DNA of 64,000 bases, taken from NCBI RefSeq assembly GCF_030272615.1, contig NC_081409.1:646566468-646630467 (forward strand). Reading direction: 5' to 3'. Origin of the DNA: Cryptomeria japonica (Eukaryota; Streptophyta; Pinopsida; Cupressales; Cupressaceae). Position numbers and translations under genes: made by a program. The notes beneath the pieces are model-generated. The model searched no databases, was not told where the DNA came from, and was given only the letters and a program-made list of their open reading frames with translations. Of the stretch, positions 32,379-43,213 are shown one piece after another (the first letter of the stretch is position 1; every line of letters begins with the position of its first letter).

Positions 32379-33845
32379 TGATGCAGAGCCCTCCTTGTTA
32401 CCTGCCAAACACCGCCAAGTGTATGACACTGACCCCTTAACACATGGATGGGATCCTATCAAGGCAAGGCTCTGCAACTTTAGTACAATCTTCTCAACAT
32501 CTCCAAGACCCTCTCTTACTCAATTAGGGGTATCTTGCCTCAACACACTCCATGGTACCCCAAGGGTTGCAAATCAGTTTCACATTGGTTTTGGATCATA
32601 CAAAACTCCCCAAGTTCAAACAAAGCATCGGTGACAAGAGTTCATACCCATTCCTTAAGAAACTTCCTCAATTAGGCCTAGTCGCTTGTAGCCCTATTTA
32701 GCGGGTTCAGATTTTCCCAAACACCTTGGTAAAAAAATTATGGATTCAAATAGCCTTTTGGAAGTTATACAAGTCCCCAAAAGGAAGGTTCAAGGTCTGG
32801 AAAATAAAAGTCTTTTCCGGTAGGAATTTGACTGTCCTAGAAGGGCTAATTAGGCCTCTTTTGTGAAAAAAAATGTTCAGGTGAATGAACCGATGGGCTA
32901 AAATCGCATGGGCATGTTGGAAAACATAAAACAATAGGGATTCCAAGGTTATAGGCCTGGAAGTATCCCCACTTGCACACAAGGTGATTTTGTTTGTTCA
33001 AGGTCTAGGTAGCCACATAGAGATGTCTACCTAGGGTCGCTTCAAACACTTCTCTCCATTGCTCCTCCTACAAAACACTCTTAGAACTCTAAAATAAATT
33101 GACCATACTTACCTTTCACCAAATCCCATGAGCCTCAGATTGGTAAAGTGCAAGATATGGCCATGAATGAAGAAAAACCCAAGGTAAACCCTAGTTTTCT
33201 GGGTACCTACAACAAAATTTCAATATTAGGAGCAATACACACAATCAAGTCTTCAAACCAAAACCAAAATAGAGTCAACTCTCCTCTCAATTTAGATCAC
33301 ATCATTGGGAATGGTTCCCAATCTGTACAGAATCATACCACAGACCAAAAACTCCAGAATTGCAAGAAAACTCAGAATTTCATTGGTTTGTTTGCATCAG
33401 AATTCTTCTGCGTACAATCACACCCCTGGAAAATAGATCCTCAAGGTGTATAAACCATTCCTAAATTGCTCTCAACTGAAAATCAAGAGGTTAGAGCCGT
33501 TGGAGAAGTTTCAAATTACAAAATGCAAAAAGTGCATAAAAGTTGCTCATGACAACTTTTGATAACTTTTGCCTCCTAATGCCTTGGGTCAAGCTCAACC
33601 CTCCTAAAACATCTTAAAACACTCAAAACCAACATATTGGATCCCTATTGTCCAAAAGTCCTAATTGGCTCATAGAAATGCCAAAATAGGAGTTTGGCTC
33701 ACAAGATGGGATTTATTATTACAAACATATAATGCATGATTAAAAACCTATAGAAAACATCCTAAAGACATTGTTAATACCTTGTCCTCCCTTATCAGAG
33801 TCCATCATGTTATCTTGAAGGGTTTGATGAGGTGCTCCTACACCA
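32379..33845 (-). repeat. Element C: 5' LTR
   Basis: On the minus strand it starts TGGTGTAGGAGCACC and ends CTCTGCATCA. It aligns with 25934-27445 but lacks about 45 bp present there near 27125-27175, where a CAACTTTTG motif is repeated. Confidence 0.92.
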
Positions 33846-33923
33846 TTGAAGGTACTAAAAAGTTTAATAATTTGTAAGTTTTGATTTCATATTTGATCTT
33901 ACACATTCATAATGGTACTTAAC

Positions 33924-35589
33924 TGTAATGTCCCCTTCTCAATGATGTGCTTTCAATGGTCCATTGGCCTATTCCAGAGACCCGTAGACTACGTGGAATG
34001 GAGAATTAGGGTCTACTTTACCCCGCTTCATCCTAGTTTTGTTGATGATCAGTATGGGAGTCATAAGTGATTTTATTAATAATTATTTCCTTGTTCTAAG
34101 TTTAATATTTAAATATTTGTATTTACTGATTAGATGTTTTGAGGAAGACTTAGGGGAAAATAATTATCTGATATCAATGTATTATTTTCCTAAGTCAATG
34201 GCGGAATATGTGGTGGCAATTTGGAAGGATAAAACATCTCATGTTTTATATTTTTTATGTTGCAAAAAATGTCACCAAAGGTAAAGTTCGAACTTTGCCT
34301 AGGAAGAAAGGAAATGGGCGCCATGTTGGGTGGAGACTTCAAATGAATGAAAGGAGTTTGATCTGAGTTTGGGTGCCATTTGCATTTGAATTTGGGGAGC
34401 ATGAAGTTATAAATATAGGCCTTGGGCTCTCATTTTGCAATCTTGACAAATTGCATCATTATGTTGCAGGATTGGCGTATGAACTTTGAAGCTTCAGAGT
34501 GCGGCTCTCTAGTGTTACCAGTTTCATACTTGAGATATAGTACCTAGCTTCATGGTGTATTCTATGATAGTCTCAGTGCATATTTCAGTATTTTCGAAGA
34601 GTGGTGTGTTTTCTGGAGTTGCTGGTTTCCCTATGGCTGAAGCAAGTTTTCGATCCTACCTCCCTGATTGAGTGACTGATCATTCTGGGTATTGGCTCAA
34701 ACCTTCTTTTTGCTATTGGTGATATATCATGTAAGTTTGCAACACCATATTCTAAGTTTTATATTTTATATTGCAAATCAAAATATTCTAGCTAGGCATG
34801 GGTTTTGGTAAGTGCATTGGGATGCATGTAGGGTGTTTTGGAGTGTTTAGTAGCTCTTCTTCGGTTTGTTCTTAGTTTCTGCTTGCCTAGTGTTGGTTTG
34901 GGAGTGATTTGGTGTGAATTGAAGGAGATTTGAGTGAGATATGAGCAATTTAGTGAGTTTATGGGTTGCCAGTTATGCATTTGCAGCCTGCTATTTTGGT
35001 GTTGAATTAGTTTGATGATCATTATTTCTTGTGTTCAACAATATACTTCCACTCTCTCTTTCCTCTGTATTCTAAGGTTAAGTAGTAGTACTACTAACCA
35101 TTCTGGATTGTAATTTTCATATCCCGCTGAAAAGTGGAAGAGGCTGGCTTACCGCCTATATCTGATATTTTGTAATTCAGTCCTCCCGCTGCATAAGCAA
35201 TTGAGTGATATTGGTTGTAATGATCCTCCCACTGCATAAGTGATCGAGTTGAGTAGTTTTGTAATTCAGTCCTCATGCTGAAATATTGCGGTTGAGTGAT
35301 TTGTGTTTTAAGTGTTGTTCTCTTGGCTGGTTTGCTGCCAAGTTTCTTACTTTCCCGCTTGATAAGTGGAAGGGGCTGGCTCACCGCCCGTTATTATATT
35401 TCAGTAGTTTATCTCTAACGATCCCTTGCTACTATATGCTCTCACCTTGCCAGTCTGGGCTCTTGGTGATCAAAAAGTGTAGGCTTCCTTCTAGCTGTTT
35501 AGATTTCATTATTCTAACCCTGACGGGTGATTGGTGTGATTGGGATATTGTTCAAAAAAATAAAAAATAAAATTAGTGGGAATATTACA
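33924..35589 (+). repeat. Element D: 5' LTR
   Basis: Starts TGTAATGTCCCC and ends GGGAATATTACA; the two ends are inverted repeats of each other. It lies one base before the primer site, and is about 1.67 kb long. Inside are degenerate repeats: CCCGCTGAAAAGTGGAAG (about 35123) and CCCGCTTGATAAGTGGAAG (about 35355), and GTAATTCAGTCCTC at two places near 35171 and 35261. Confidence 0.88.
34408..34415 (+). promoter_or_regulatory. Element D: TATA box
   Basis: TATAAATA about 485 bp into the LTR, in the expected promoter region. It is a canonical plant TATA sequence. Confidence 0.6.
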
Positions 35590-35590
35590 G

Positions 35591-35601
35591 TGGTATCAGA
35601 G
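35591..35601 (+). promoter_or_regulatory. Element D: primer binding site
   Basis: TGGTATCAGAG followed by TTGG, one base after the LTR. It is complementary to the 3' end of initiator tRNA-Met over 11 bases. Confidence 0.85.
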
Positions 35602-35651
35602 TTGGTTTTCTTGCCAGCCTGTGAGTTTCAAAGGGTTTAGAGTTCTCCATG

Positions 35652-36795
35652 AATGATAGAGACATCTATTACTATAGAGAACAAAAGAGATAACAATTTC
35701 AGATTCCTGTAGTGCCGAAAGAAGATACCTTTTCAGAGGTATTGAGAAACAGAGGGAAAGAAGTGGATTCTATAGATTCAGTGGATTCAATGGTAGATAA
35801 GGCTACATAATAGAATGAGGCATCTGATAAGAAGGCTAAGAGACAATTCAATGCCATAATGGATATGATGTCTCAATTACTGGCCAAACTTAATCAGAAT
35901 GTTGTTGGGACCCCTAATCAACCAAACAATGGACCAAAATCCAGTACTTCTAATGCTATTGTAGGAAATGGAAATGAGAGTAACAATGGGAGAAATAGTG
36001 GAGGGTCAGCCCCAAGACCTCTGAAACCTATCTTCCTGCCAAGAGAAGCACAACAAGATGAAATTGAGATAACTTACAACTGATGAAATAAGGAACAACT
36101 ATATGGAGTATGCTTCTCTCCCTGGAGAGATCTGAGATATCCTCACCTTCCATCAGTTCATAAATCAGAAAATGAAGCGAGGAAGGATGAATGACAACAT
36201 ATTTTCTGCCCCTAGAGATTATCAACATGCTCTTGGAAGGGTGACTAGTGCACAATTTGATCGGAGCACTAAGAACACTGCTAGAGCATAAGTGCAGAAG
36301 TTGGACAATTACTTGTCCTTGAGACCTATGCCTGAAGATGACGCCATCAAGTTTTCTACTTTGCACTTGGATGGAGTGGCTCACGAATGGTGGTACCATG
36401 AGTTGGTCACCCTTGGTCATAACTTGATCACCACATACGCTGATTTCACCAACAAGCTCATTGAAAGGTTTGATACCAAGGACTGGGAGGTGAAATCTAG
36501 AGAACTTTCTCAACTCAACAACAAGGTTCTTTGGATACTTTCATAACTGAGTTTTAGAGTCTTTCAGTTATGGTTAACAACATCTCAAAGAAGAGGCCAG
36601 TGGTCCTATTTAGTGAGGGACTAGAAGAACCATTGAAATATTGGGTAAAAGCCTTTGACCCGTCTACCTTGGCTGATGCAATGAAGAAGGCTCGAAGCAT
36701 GGAGTTGGCTGCCCCAAAGAATAAATTTCAGTCCAAACCTTTCCCTTTCCGAAAGAACAAGAAGAAGTTTACAAATCAGACCAAGAAGTTTCCTT
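35652..36795 (+). pseudogene. Element D: gag (dead, 3'-truncated)
   Basis: The likely start is MNDRDIYYYREQKR at 35652, with an early stop. The N-terminus is low-complexity (Asn/Ser/Gly-rich, 35900-36010). The Gag core follows: LPGEI, QKLDNYLSLRPMPEDDAIKF, VAHEWWYHELVT, FTNKLIERFDTKDWE. A frameshift near 36545 leads to LFSEGLEEPLKYWVKAFDPS and a basic tail (KFQSKPFPFRKNKKKF). Several stops are present. The order matches gypsy Gag upstream of the zinc knuckle, which is missing because element E starts here. Confidence 0.85.
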
Positions 36796-37922
36796 TGTTG
36801 GCTTGATGATGATTGTAATGAATGACTTCATATGTTGTCATTGATGGAATGTGTACACACACTCATATGTTCACATTGTCTATCGGTATTACTTCTAAAG
36901 TTACTTGTATTGCAACCAGTATTGGATGTTTTTTTTATGATGGTTTAGAGAGTGTCAAACCGGTACATGTAGACAACCGGTATTTGCAAAAAATGACTTG
37001 ACACCAACTTGAAGATTCAGCGGAGACCATCAAAGAAGCAATGGAGGACAATTGGTTTACATGTTGAAATGATTAACTCTAACCGGTATTGGTGTTCCAA
37101 CTAGTATTGATTGATTGTGTGATGAGTTATCACCAGTCGTGATGAGTTACCCTAACTGAGAAATGTTGGCGGTAATTTGTTATGAGTTATGTTTGATTGT
37201 CCAGATACACTGCACCTAGGAAATTGTGATATAATTTCTAAGACGACTTGAAATCTAAATGTCTATATAATGACATTATGATGAACTATATTGAAGATAT
37301 GACATGAGATGATTTGTTGTGAAGATAGAAGTGTTAAGTTGTTGAAGGCATTGCAAAGTATGTTGGTGATGCAGTTTTGAGTGCATAGAAGAGGATCTAT
37401 GCAAGCAAGTTGTGCTACTTCTAGATCACACCACCTGTTGTTTTCTAATCACTACAATAGTCAAATCCCCTAACCGGGTAAGCTCTAACAAGCTTCATTG
37501 TACAAATCCTTTAACAAGGTGATCCATTAGTTTGGATTCAGAAATCCTCTATCGAGATTACTTCTAACTAGGTACTACCTTTAACAGGGTATAGCTCCTA
37601 ACAGAGCTTTAGGATCTTTAATAGGATTCACTCCTAGCAGAGAACTTTTTTAGACGTTAACCGATTAGTTACCTATTACTGCAGATAGTTAAGTTGTGAG
37701 TCCCATCTCACTGTGGTTTTTCTCATTTGGGTTTTCCATGTATAAATACTTGTGCTATGGTGGGTGTTTTACTTATTGTGGATGCTTTAATATCATTTTG
37801 GATTGCATACATAGTGTTAAGTAAACTTATTAAGTATATCTACTGGTTAGTGTGTAAATTAGTATTGTTTTTGCTGTCACTGATTCACCCCCCCCCTTCT
37901 CAGTGCTTTATAAGTCTTATCA
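36796..37922 (+). repeat. Element E: left LTR
   Basis: Starts TGTTGGCTTGATG, carries TTGTCATTGATGG about 40 bp in, and ends AAGTCTTATCA after a C-tract (GATTCACCCCCCCCCTTCTC). 37440-37660 holds a series of short related units such as CCTTTAACAAGGT, CCTTTAACAGGGT and CCTAACAGAGC. Flank on the left: TCCTT. Confidence 0.85.
37264..37270 (+). promoter_or_regulatory. Element E: TATA box (left LTR)
   Basis: TATATAA at 37264. A related TTTATAAG sits at the corresponding place in the right LTR (47481). Both are followed by GACAT. Confidence 0.5.
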
Positions 37923-37924
37923 AT

Positions 37925-37936
37925 TGGTATCAGAGC
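37925..37936 (+). promoter_or_regulatory. Element E: primer binding site
   Basis: TGGTATCAGAGC two bases after the left LTR; an exact initiator tRNA-Met complement. Confidence 0.9.
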
Positions 37937-37984
37937 CTACCTTCTTTAAGGCTTAATCACTTCGAAGGAAACCCTAAAGCCACC

Positions 37985-38444
37985 ATGGGGGATATGAGCT
38001 ACTTTGAGATGGCTAGAGTTCTTGAAGCTTCCAAGGATGAGCTTGAAACTCTAAGGGTCAGATTTAAATCTTCATAGGTTAAAAGGAGAGGGTTGACTGA
38101 ACAAATATTGGAAATATCTTATAATAGTTCTTTAGATGAAGCTAACATTGATGCATTAGCTGAAGAAGTTGAAAAACTGAACGATGAAAAGCTAAAACTG
38201 AGAAGAGAGTTAGAAGCCCTAACTATCCGCATGAGTTAAGAGTTGGAAGCTAGGAGGGCAGCTGAAGACCTTGTCAAAGAGAGAGATCATGAGATTACTA
38301 AGATCAAATAAAGAGAATACAAACTTGCAAGAGCATTGGCATCCTCAAACTGAAGAAAAAGAGGCTTTGCATCTAGATCTTGAAATAGCATCATCCTTAA
38401 GAGAGACTCTTACAAAACAAAATGAAGCTAATGGAAAACTGGAG
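37985..38444 (+). pseudogene. Element E ORF1, N-terminal coiled-coil part
   Basis: Starts MGDMSYFEMARVLEAS in a good plant context (CACCATGGGG). It reads as a long amphipathic helix rich in Glu, Lys and Leu: LEASKDELETLRVRF, EEVEKLNDEKLKLRRELEAL, ASSLRETLTKQNEANGKLEL. At least three stops and one frameshift break it. Position after the primer site and the zinc knuckles further on suggest a Gag-like role. It has no similarity to the UBN2-type Gag of A, F and G. Element J has the same layout. Confidence 0.65.
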
Positions 38445-39003
38445 CTTGTTTTAATCCATACAGAGCTTTCCTTAACCCACATACCATATCATTGTCATCT
38501 GTCAAAAAATATCCATCAGGTTGTTCAATGTATACTTCCTCTTCAAGATCTCGATTCAAAAATGCACATTTAATATCCATTTGATAAACTTTGTAGTTCT
38601 TGTGTGTTGCAAAAGCCAAGAATAATCCGACTGCCTCAATTCTAGCTATCGGTGCAAAGGTTTCATTGTACTAAACTCCTTCCTTTTGAGAATATCCCTT
38701 ACACACTATACTTGCTTTATTTTTGACAACCTTACCATCTTCATTGAGTTTGTTTCTGAATACCCATTTGGTTCCAATTACATTTGTATCTTTAGGCCAG
38801 GGAACTAATGTCCAAGTGTTATTTTTCTCAATTTGTTCGAATTCTTCTTCCATAGCTTTAATCCAAAATTTATCTTCACATGCCTTGTTAACATATGATG
38901 GTTCAATTTGAGAATTAAGACATACCTCTTCATTTGCCAATCTTCCTCTTGTCATAACCCCTTTAAATTTGTTTCCAATTATTTGATCTTCAGAATGATT
39001 CAA
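38445..39003 (-). pseudogene. Element F: linker and N-terminal RT (truncated)
   Basis: MNHSEDQIIGNKFKGVMTRG starts the linker, followed by IKAMEEEFEQIEKNNTW and WVFRNKLNEDGKVV. A stop and frameshift lie at about 38620-38680. The first catalytic region (VYQMDIKCAFLNRD) follows, and the sequence ends in ALYGLKQAP. The palm Asp pair was on the lost part. Confidence 0.88.
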
Positions 39004-39090
39004 TCTTACATAACGGGGCGTCTTTGTTTGTTGTTGTTATTCAATTATTGTGGAATCCTCAGATTGTACCGGGGTAACTGGATCTTCATT

Positions 39091-40031
39091 CTATACCGGT
39101 GGATTCAGTGTAGGTTCATTTGTCACAATTTTTGTTGCTGGTTTAGGATCTATGTACCTTGAAGTTCCTCTGAATTTTTCATCAATCTTTACATTTGTAC
39201 TCTCAACAATTTTCTGCAATCTGTTGTTAAAACATCTATATGCCTTGCTCTTAGATGAATAACCAAGAAATATTCCTTCATCACTTCTAGGATCAAATTT
39301 TCCAATATACTCATCTCTTCTGATATAACATTTACTTCCAAAAATTCTGAAATACTTAAGAGTAGGAGTATTACCAAACCATAGTTCATGAGGGGTCTTA
39401 CCGGTTTCACCTTTGATGTGCACTTTGTTGAATATATAGACCGTTGTGCTGACTGCTTCTCTCTAATACACATGTCGTAAATTTGCTTCTGATAACATAC
39501 TTCTTGTTGCATCCAAGATAGTTCTATTTCTCCTTTCAACAACTCCATTCTGCTTTGGTGTCCGAGGTGGTGATAGTTGTCTTCTGATTCCATTCACTTC
39601 ATAGAATGTATTAAAATCTTTAGATGTAAATTCACCTCCTTGATCTGATCTTAAACATTTGATTTTCTTACCGGTTTCATTTTCTACCATTGCTTTGAAC
39701 AGTTTGAACTTTCCAAGTGTTTCCGATTTTTCTCTGAGAAAAGTAACCCAACACATACGAGAATAGTCATCAATAATTAGCATGAAATATCTATCACCTT
39801 GTAAGCTTTTAATTCTAGCTGGACCACATAAATCAGTGTGAATCAAATCAAGAGCATTATTGGATTTTTTTCGAATACTTTTGAAACTAGCTCTAACTTG
39901 TTTTCCAAATTGACATTCCTTGCATACTGTATACTAAGGTTTGACAATTTTAGGTAAATGTCTAACTGCCTTAGTAGTACTGATTTTTAGCATGCAATCA
40001 AAGTTTACATGACAGAGCTCTTATGCCATAA
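39091..40031 (-). pseudogene. Element F: integrase
   Basis: The zinc region is broken by frameshifts (39850-40030). The catalytic core is then open (39463-39846) and has all three acidic residues: HTDLCGPAR, RSDQGGEFTS and NGVVERRNR. After a stop the C-terminal part resumes in the 39091-39423 frame (ELWFGNTPTLKYFRIFGSKC). It is better preserved than the integrase of A or G. Confidence 0.88.
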
Positions 40032-40499
40032 CTAACTTTCATCTATATGTGCAATCAAGTATTTCTTCTCACTATTATTCAAATGAAAGATATTACCTCT
40101 AGTCTGTTTACCGGTTGTAATTTCCAAACCAGTTCTATTCATGATTTTGCATTTTCCATTTTTAAATTGTAACTGAAATCCTTTCTCAACTAATTGACCA
40201 ACACTCAAAAGATTATGCTTTAATCCTTCAACATAGTAAACATTGTCAGTGTTATGCTTACCATCAAGAGATATTGTACCCTTACCTTTGATTGAACAAG
40301 CTTTGTCATCTCCAAATCTTACTAAACCTCCATTGTATTCTTGAAAGTTCAAGAATTTACCTTTGTCTCCTATCATATGATGTGAGCATCCTGAGTCAAT
40401 GATCCATTCATCCTTTACTTCAACTTTAGCTGCTAGGGCTTGTTCTACTGATTGAGCGTAGGTGCTGGTTGATCTTCTGTTATAGCAACAAAAACCCAT
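40032..40499 (-). pseudogene. Element F: protease and pre-integrase
   Basis: Overlaps the end of gag in another frame, so one frameshift joins them. The active site WIIDSGCSHHMIGD is intact. The pre-integrase block YYVEGLKHNLLSVGQLVEKG follows. A stop after IAHIDES (40032) precedes the LWHK zinc region. Confidence 0.88.
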
Positions 40500-41512
40500 C
40501 CATTGTCTGCCGGATCCTCATCAAAATCAATAGTCACACCTTCATCAGCAATGTAATAAGATTTGTCTTTTTTCTTCTTAACTCTGTATCTCTGATATTC
40601 AGGATTAGGCTTGTATGTTCTTCTAGCTTCTTCTCTTAGTCTAGCATGTCTATTAGTGCATCTCAAAGCCATATGACAAATCTTATTGCAGTTAAAACAT
40701 TTAAAGGGTGCTTTACCTTCATACTTACTTCCAACTGGACCTTTAGGCATTTTCCTTGCAAATAGTGCTTCAAGTTCTTCATTTTCTTTCCTGCTTTCTT
40801 CAAGTTCTCTTGCATAAAAGGCTTTCCAATTAGATTTTTCAAATGATGGAGTAGATGATGTTGATACTTTAAAGGCTAAATTTGTCTTTATAGTAGCAAT
40901 AGGACCAAATTCCTGAATTTCAAAAGTTGAAAGTTTTCCAATCAACGTATCACTAGTTATTGATGTATTAGGCATTGTTCTCAACTCATTTATAGTAGTA
41001 GCCTTCATTTTATATGCCGGTGGAAATCCTTTTAAAACTTTTGAAACAATTTCATCCTCACTTAAGGTTCCTGCACAACATTTAATACCCAAAACAATTT
41101 CATTTACTCTTTCCATAAAAGCAGAAATCCTTTCATCTTCTTCCATTTTCAGATGTTCAAACCTGACCCAAAAGCTTTCAAGTTTTGCAATTTTGACTGT
41201 GGAATCTCCTTTATTCAATGTTTCCAAACTATCCCAAATAGCTTTAGCAGTAGACCTATCTGATAGTCCCATGATTTGTTGATCTGATAATGCACTCAAA
41301 AGTGCTTCTCTTGCTTTGCAATCATTTTCCTCATCTTTTGTCAAGTTAGTTGGACTGGGCTGACCAGGTACAGCAGTAGTATAACCTCTCTTTGTTACTT
41401 CCCAGATGTCTTTTCCAATGCAATTTAGATGTGTCTCCATTCTGATCTTCCATATGCCATAGTTGGTTCCATCAAGTTTAGGACTGTCCTTCCTGAAATA
41501 GTTAGTAGACAT
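40445..41512 (-). CDS. Element F: gag polyprotein N-terminal part (open, 355 codons)
   Basis: The only full-length open gag in the window. The start MSTNYFRKDSPKLDGTNYG lies about 40 bp after the primer site, as is usual for copia. Order: DUF4219-like N-terminus (WKIRMETHLNCIGKDIW), UBN2 core (LETLNKGDSTVKIAKLES, EDEIVSKVLKGFPPAY), and a CCHC knuckle intact at its metal ligands (CFNCNKICHMALRC, about 40660-40700). A basic tail follows. In a functional element it would form the particle shell and bind RNA. The frame is left near 40445 by a frameshift before the protease. Confidence 0.85.
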   Translation of the reverse strand: MSTNYFRKDSPKLDGTNYGIWKIRMETHLNCIGKDIWEVTKRGYTTAVPGQPSPTNLTKDEENDCKAREALLSALSDQQIMGLSDRSTAKAIWDSLETLNKGDSTVKIAKLESFWVRFEHLKMEEDERISAFMERVNEIVLGIKCCAGTLSEDEIVSKVLKGFPPAYKMKATTINELRTMPNTSITSDTLIGKLSTFEIQEFGPIATIKTNLAFKVSTSSTPSFEKSNWKAFYARELEESRKENEELEALFARKMPKGPVGSKYEGKAPFKCFNCNKICHMALRCTNRHARLREEARRTYKPNPEYQRYRVKKKKDKSYYIADEGVTIDFDEDPADNGWVFVAITEDQPAPTLNQ

Positions 41513-41554
41513 TGGATCTCCTCAAGCTGTTAAACTTCTGTAAAAGAGGACTAG

Positions 41555-41566
41555 GCTCTGATACCA
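41555..41566 (-). promoter_or_regulatory. Element F: primer binding site
   Basis: TGGTATCAGAGC on the minus strand, two bases after the LTR; complementary to initiator tRNA-Met. Confidence 0.92.
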
Positions 41567-41568
41567 AT

Positions 41569-42635
41569 TGTTAGGTCCCGAAGACAACTGAGGGGGGGGG
41601 GGGGGGGTGAATTAGTTGTCAAATAAATTCAAACCAAAAATAACTGAACCAACTTATTGCTTAATACCAGTAAACTAGTTAAGTATGCCGGTAGATAGTT
41701 TTAACAGTTAATTATTATACTGGTAAAGATTAATGGATGAAACATAAACATGAAGTCATCCACAACACATAACATCAATATTTGTATGTGGAAACCTTGT
41801 AAGGGGAAAAACCACAGTGGGAAACCTTACCCACAATCAGATGATACTACTGCAGATAGTAAGTGTACATAAATGGGGTTTGTACATGCAGAAAGGCCAA
41901 CAGCCTAGAGCTCACTACTCAATCACAAAATGGGAGTCACACTGACTATAGTTGGATGGTTAAATTCAATAAGAATGTACTGCACAAAATAGCATCTTCA
42001 TATGCTGGATTCAGTACTGGTGTAATGCTGATATGCTTTCACAAAAACCTAGCTTCACCTTCAAATGATGTCTGTGTGTATTGCACTGCTTAATCTTGCA
42101 TATACCTTCACACAAGTCTTTTTTGCATTCCACACTTGATCTTACAAATAAGATCTTACATTTATACCATAACCTAAGACCAATTTTAGTAGGTCGGCTC
42201 TACAAGATATTACAATAAAAACATTTTACAAACAATATAATATCTGATGCAATAGCCGATTGAACATGTTAGCTTAATGCATTTACAACAAGAATTAATC
42301 ATCTCCATAGCACGCCATGCTGCTCTAGAAAAGATAAACCTGTCGGTGGAACCCTAGATAACGCTGGACCTATTTGCCGGTAAAAGCAAATATGCAAATA
42401 TGAATATACCAATGATTAATTCATTAAGATAAGATGTCCACACAATGTCTTTGATAATACCAAGTGTCTTTCATGCCATTTCAAGTGTCGGTGATCATTA
42501 TATTCTGCTGGTGAACCATATACCAGTAACTGTGCAATAGTTACTTGCTTGCTGGTGAATGCTGCTGGATCTCCAAAGTGCTAGTGTTTTAGTAGGTGTT
42601 GACATCAATGACAAAACCATACCAAAATACCAACA
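41569..42635 (-). repeat. Element F: 5' LTR
   Basis: On the minus strand it starts TGTTGGTATTTTGG at 42635 and ends GGGACCTAACA at 41569, two bases from the primer site. Near its end is a run of 16 G on the plus strand (41592-41607), the expanded form of the C-tract common to these LTRs. A TATA box reads TATAAAT on the minus strand at 42160-42166. Confidence 0.9.
42160..42166 (-). promoter_or_regulatory. Element F: TATA box
   Basis: TATAAAT on the minus strand, followed by GTAAGATC, the same arrangement as in the solo LTR at 10816. Confidence 0.5.
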
Positions 42636-43213
42636 CATGCAACAAGTTTGGGCATAGAGCATTTGAATGCAGGTCATTTTTGCACAACACTGGGATATGT
42701 CCTCAAAGGACTCAAGGAGTTATCCTAGAACCCTCTATGAAGCGGAATCCTAACCGGTATAATACCTATGACCATCAGTCAGGTGGCTATCAAGCGAAAA
42801 CTAGTTGGAGAGCAACCTGTTTGATCTGTCATGGTAGTTGTCACACTGTTGCAACATGCAGAAAGAAGAATGGTAGTATGAATAATAGACCATGGAGAAC
42901 ACCTGGAATGGTATGCTATCGTTGCAACAAACTAGGACACACTACCAGAACTTGCAGAATAAGAAAGGACCTATCAGATGATATACCGATCACTCCAAAA
43001 GGAAAGATTGATGCTGAAACTATTCAAGCGGGTATGAATAAAACTTGGAAAAAGAAACCTGAAGAAGTGTCACAGGATGAACTAGTTTTTGCACCTAGTG
43101 TGGAAGTCTCTGAACCGACAAACCGAGCTTCAAAAACGCTTAGGGGGAGCATATTGGTGAAATATTTGAACCCACGGTTTATATTGGTAAAGACCTTAAC
43201 CAGTAAACATTAG
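42636..43213 (+). pseudogene. Element E ORF1, C-terminal part with three CCHC zinc knuckles
   Basis: Resumes immediately after element F. Three knuckles of the C-x2-C-x4-H-x4-C type lie in order: one starting within the F junction (CNKFGHRAFEC), CLICHGSCHTVATC (about 42815-42860), and CYRCNKLGHTTRTC (about 42920-42960). A hydrophilic tail ends with a stop at 43211-43213. These fit RNA or cDNA binding by a Gag-like protein. Element J has the same triple set. The ATG at 42596 belongs to the LTR of F and is not the real start. Confidence 0.75.

Larger units (their letters stand above)
25934..33845 (-). mobile_element. Element C: complete Ty3/gypsy chromovirus-like element
   Basis: 7.9 kb, minus strand, with two LTRs, primer site, gag, protease, RT, RNase H, integrase and a chromodomain-like C-terminus in gypsy order. 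The 5-bp target duplication TTGAA is exact (25929-25933 and 33846-33850). The LTRs look about 93% identical over the first 200 bp. The protease active site is mutated and the frames are broken in many places, so it is inactive. It is related to element B by LTR start, LTR end and the GEYGAGA junction. Confidence 0.95.
33924..36795 (+). mobile_element. Element D: 5' end of a second gypsy element, cut by E
   Basis: LTR, primer site and most of gag of a gypsy element that differs from B and C. It stops at 36795, where the LTR of element E begins. No protease, RT or further part of D is found after E, so the 3' portion was lost or lies elsewhere. Confidence 0.85.
36796..38444 (+). mobile_element. 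Element E (left part): LTR and ORF1 start of a pol-less copia-type element
   Basis: Copia-style LTR, tRNA-Met primer site and the N-terminal half of a coiled-coil ORF1. It is interrupted at 38445 by minus-strand element F. The matching downstream half (42636-48166) continues with zinc knuckles, a long second ORF and a 3' LTR. The two LTRs are of the same family but clearly divergent, so left and right could derive from two copies joined by recombination. Confidence 0.7.
38445..42635 (-). mobile_element. Element F: copia element, minus strand, 3'-truncated
   Basis: Copia order read on the minus strand: LTR (41569-42635), primer site, gag, protease, integrase, first half of RT. It stops in the ALYGLKQAP block of RT at about 38445; the rest of RT, RNase H and the 3' LTR are missing. 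At the left junction both F and element E could supply TGGAGCTTG, so the break was probably rejoined at short homology. It lies within element E and is therefore younger. Gag is intact. Confidence 0.9.

Noticed and set aside
31852-32634. 260-codon plus-strand ORF
   Set aside because: Antisense to the gag of element C, and it runs into the LTR; the gag motifs are on the minus strand.
36028-36513. 161-codon minus-strand ORF
   Set aside because: Antisense shadow of the gag core of element D.
42596-42640. ATG at 42596 as the start of the zinc-knuckle ORF
   Set aside because: These bases belong to the LTR of minus-strand element F; the true ORF1 start is at 37985.
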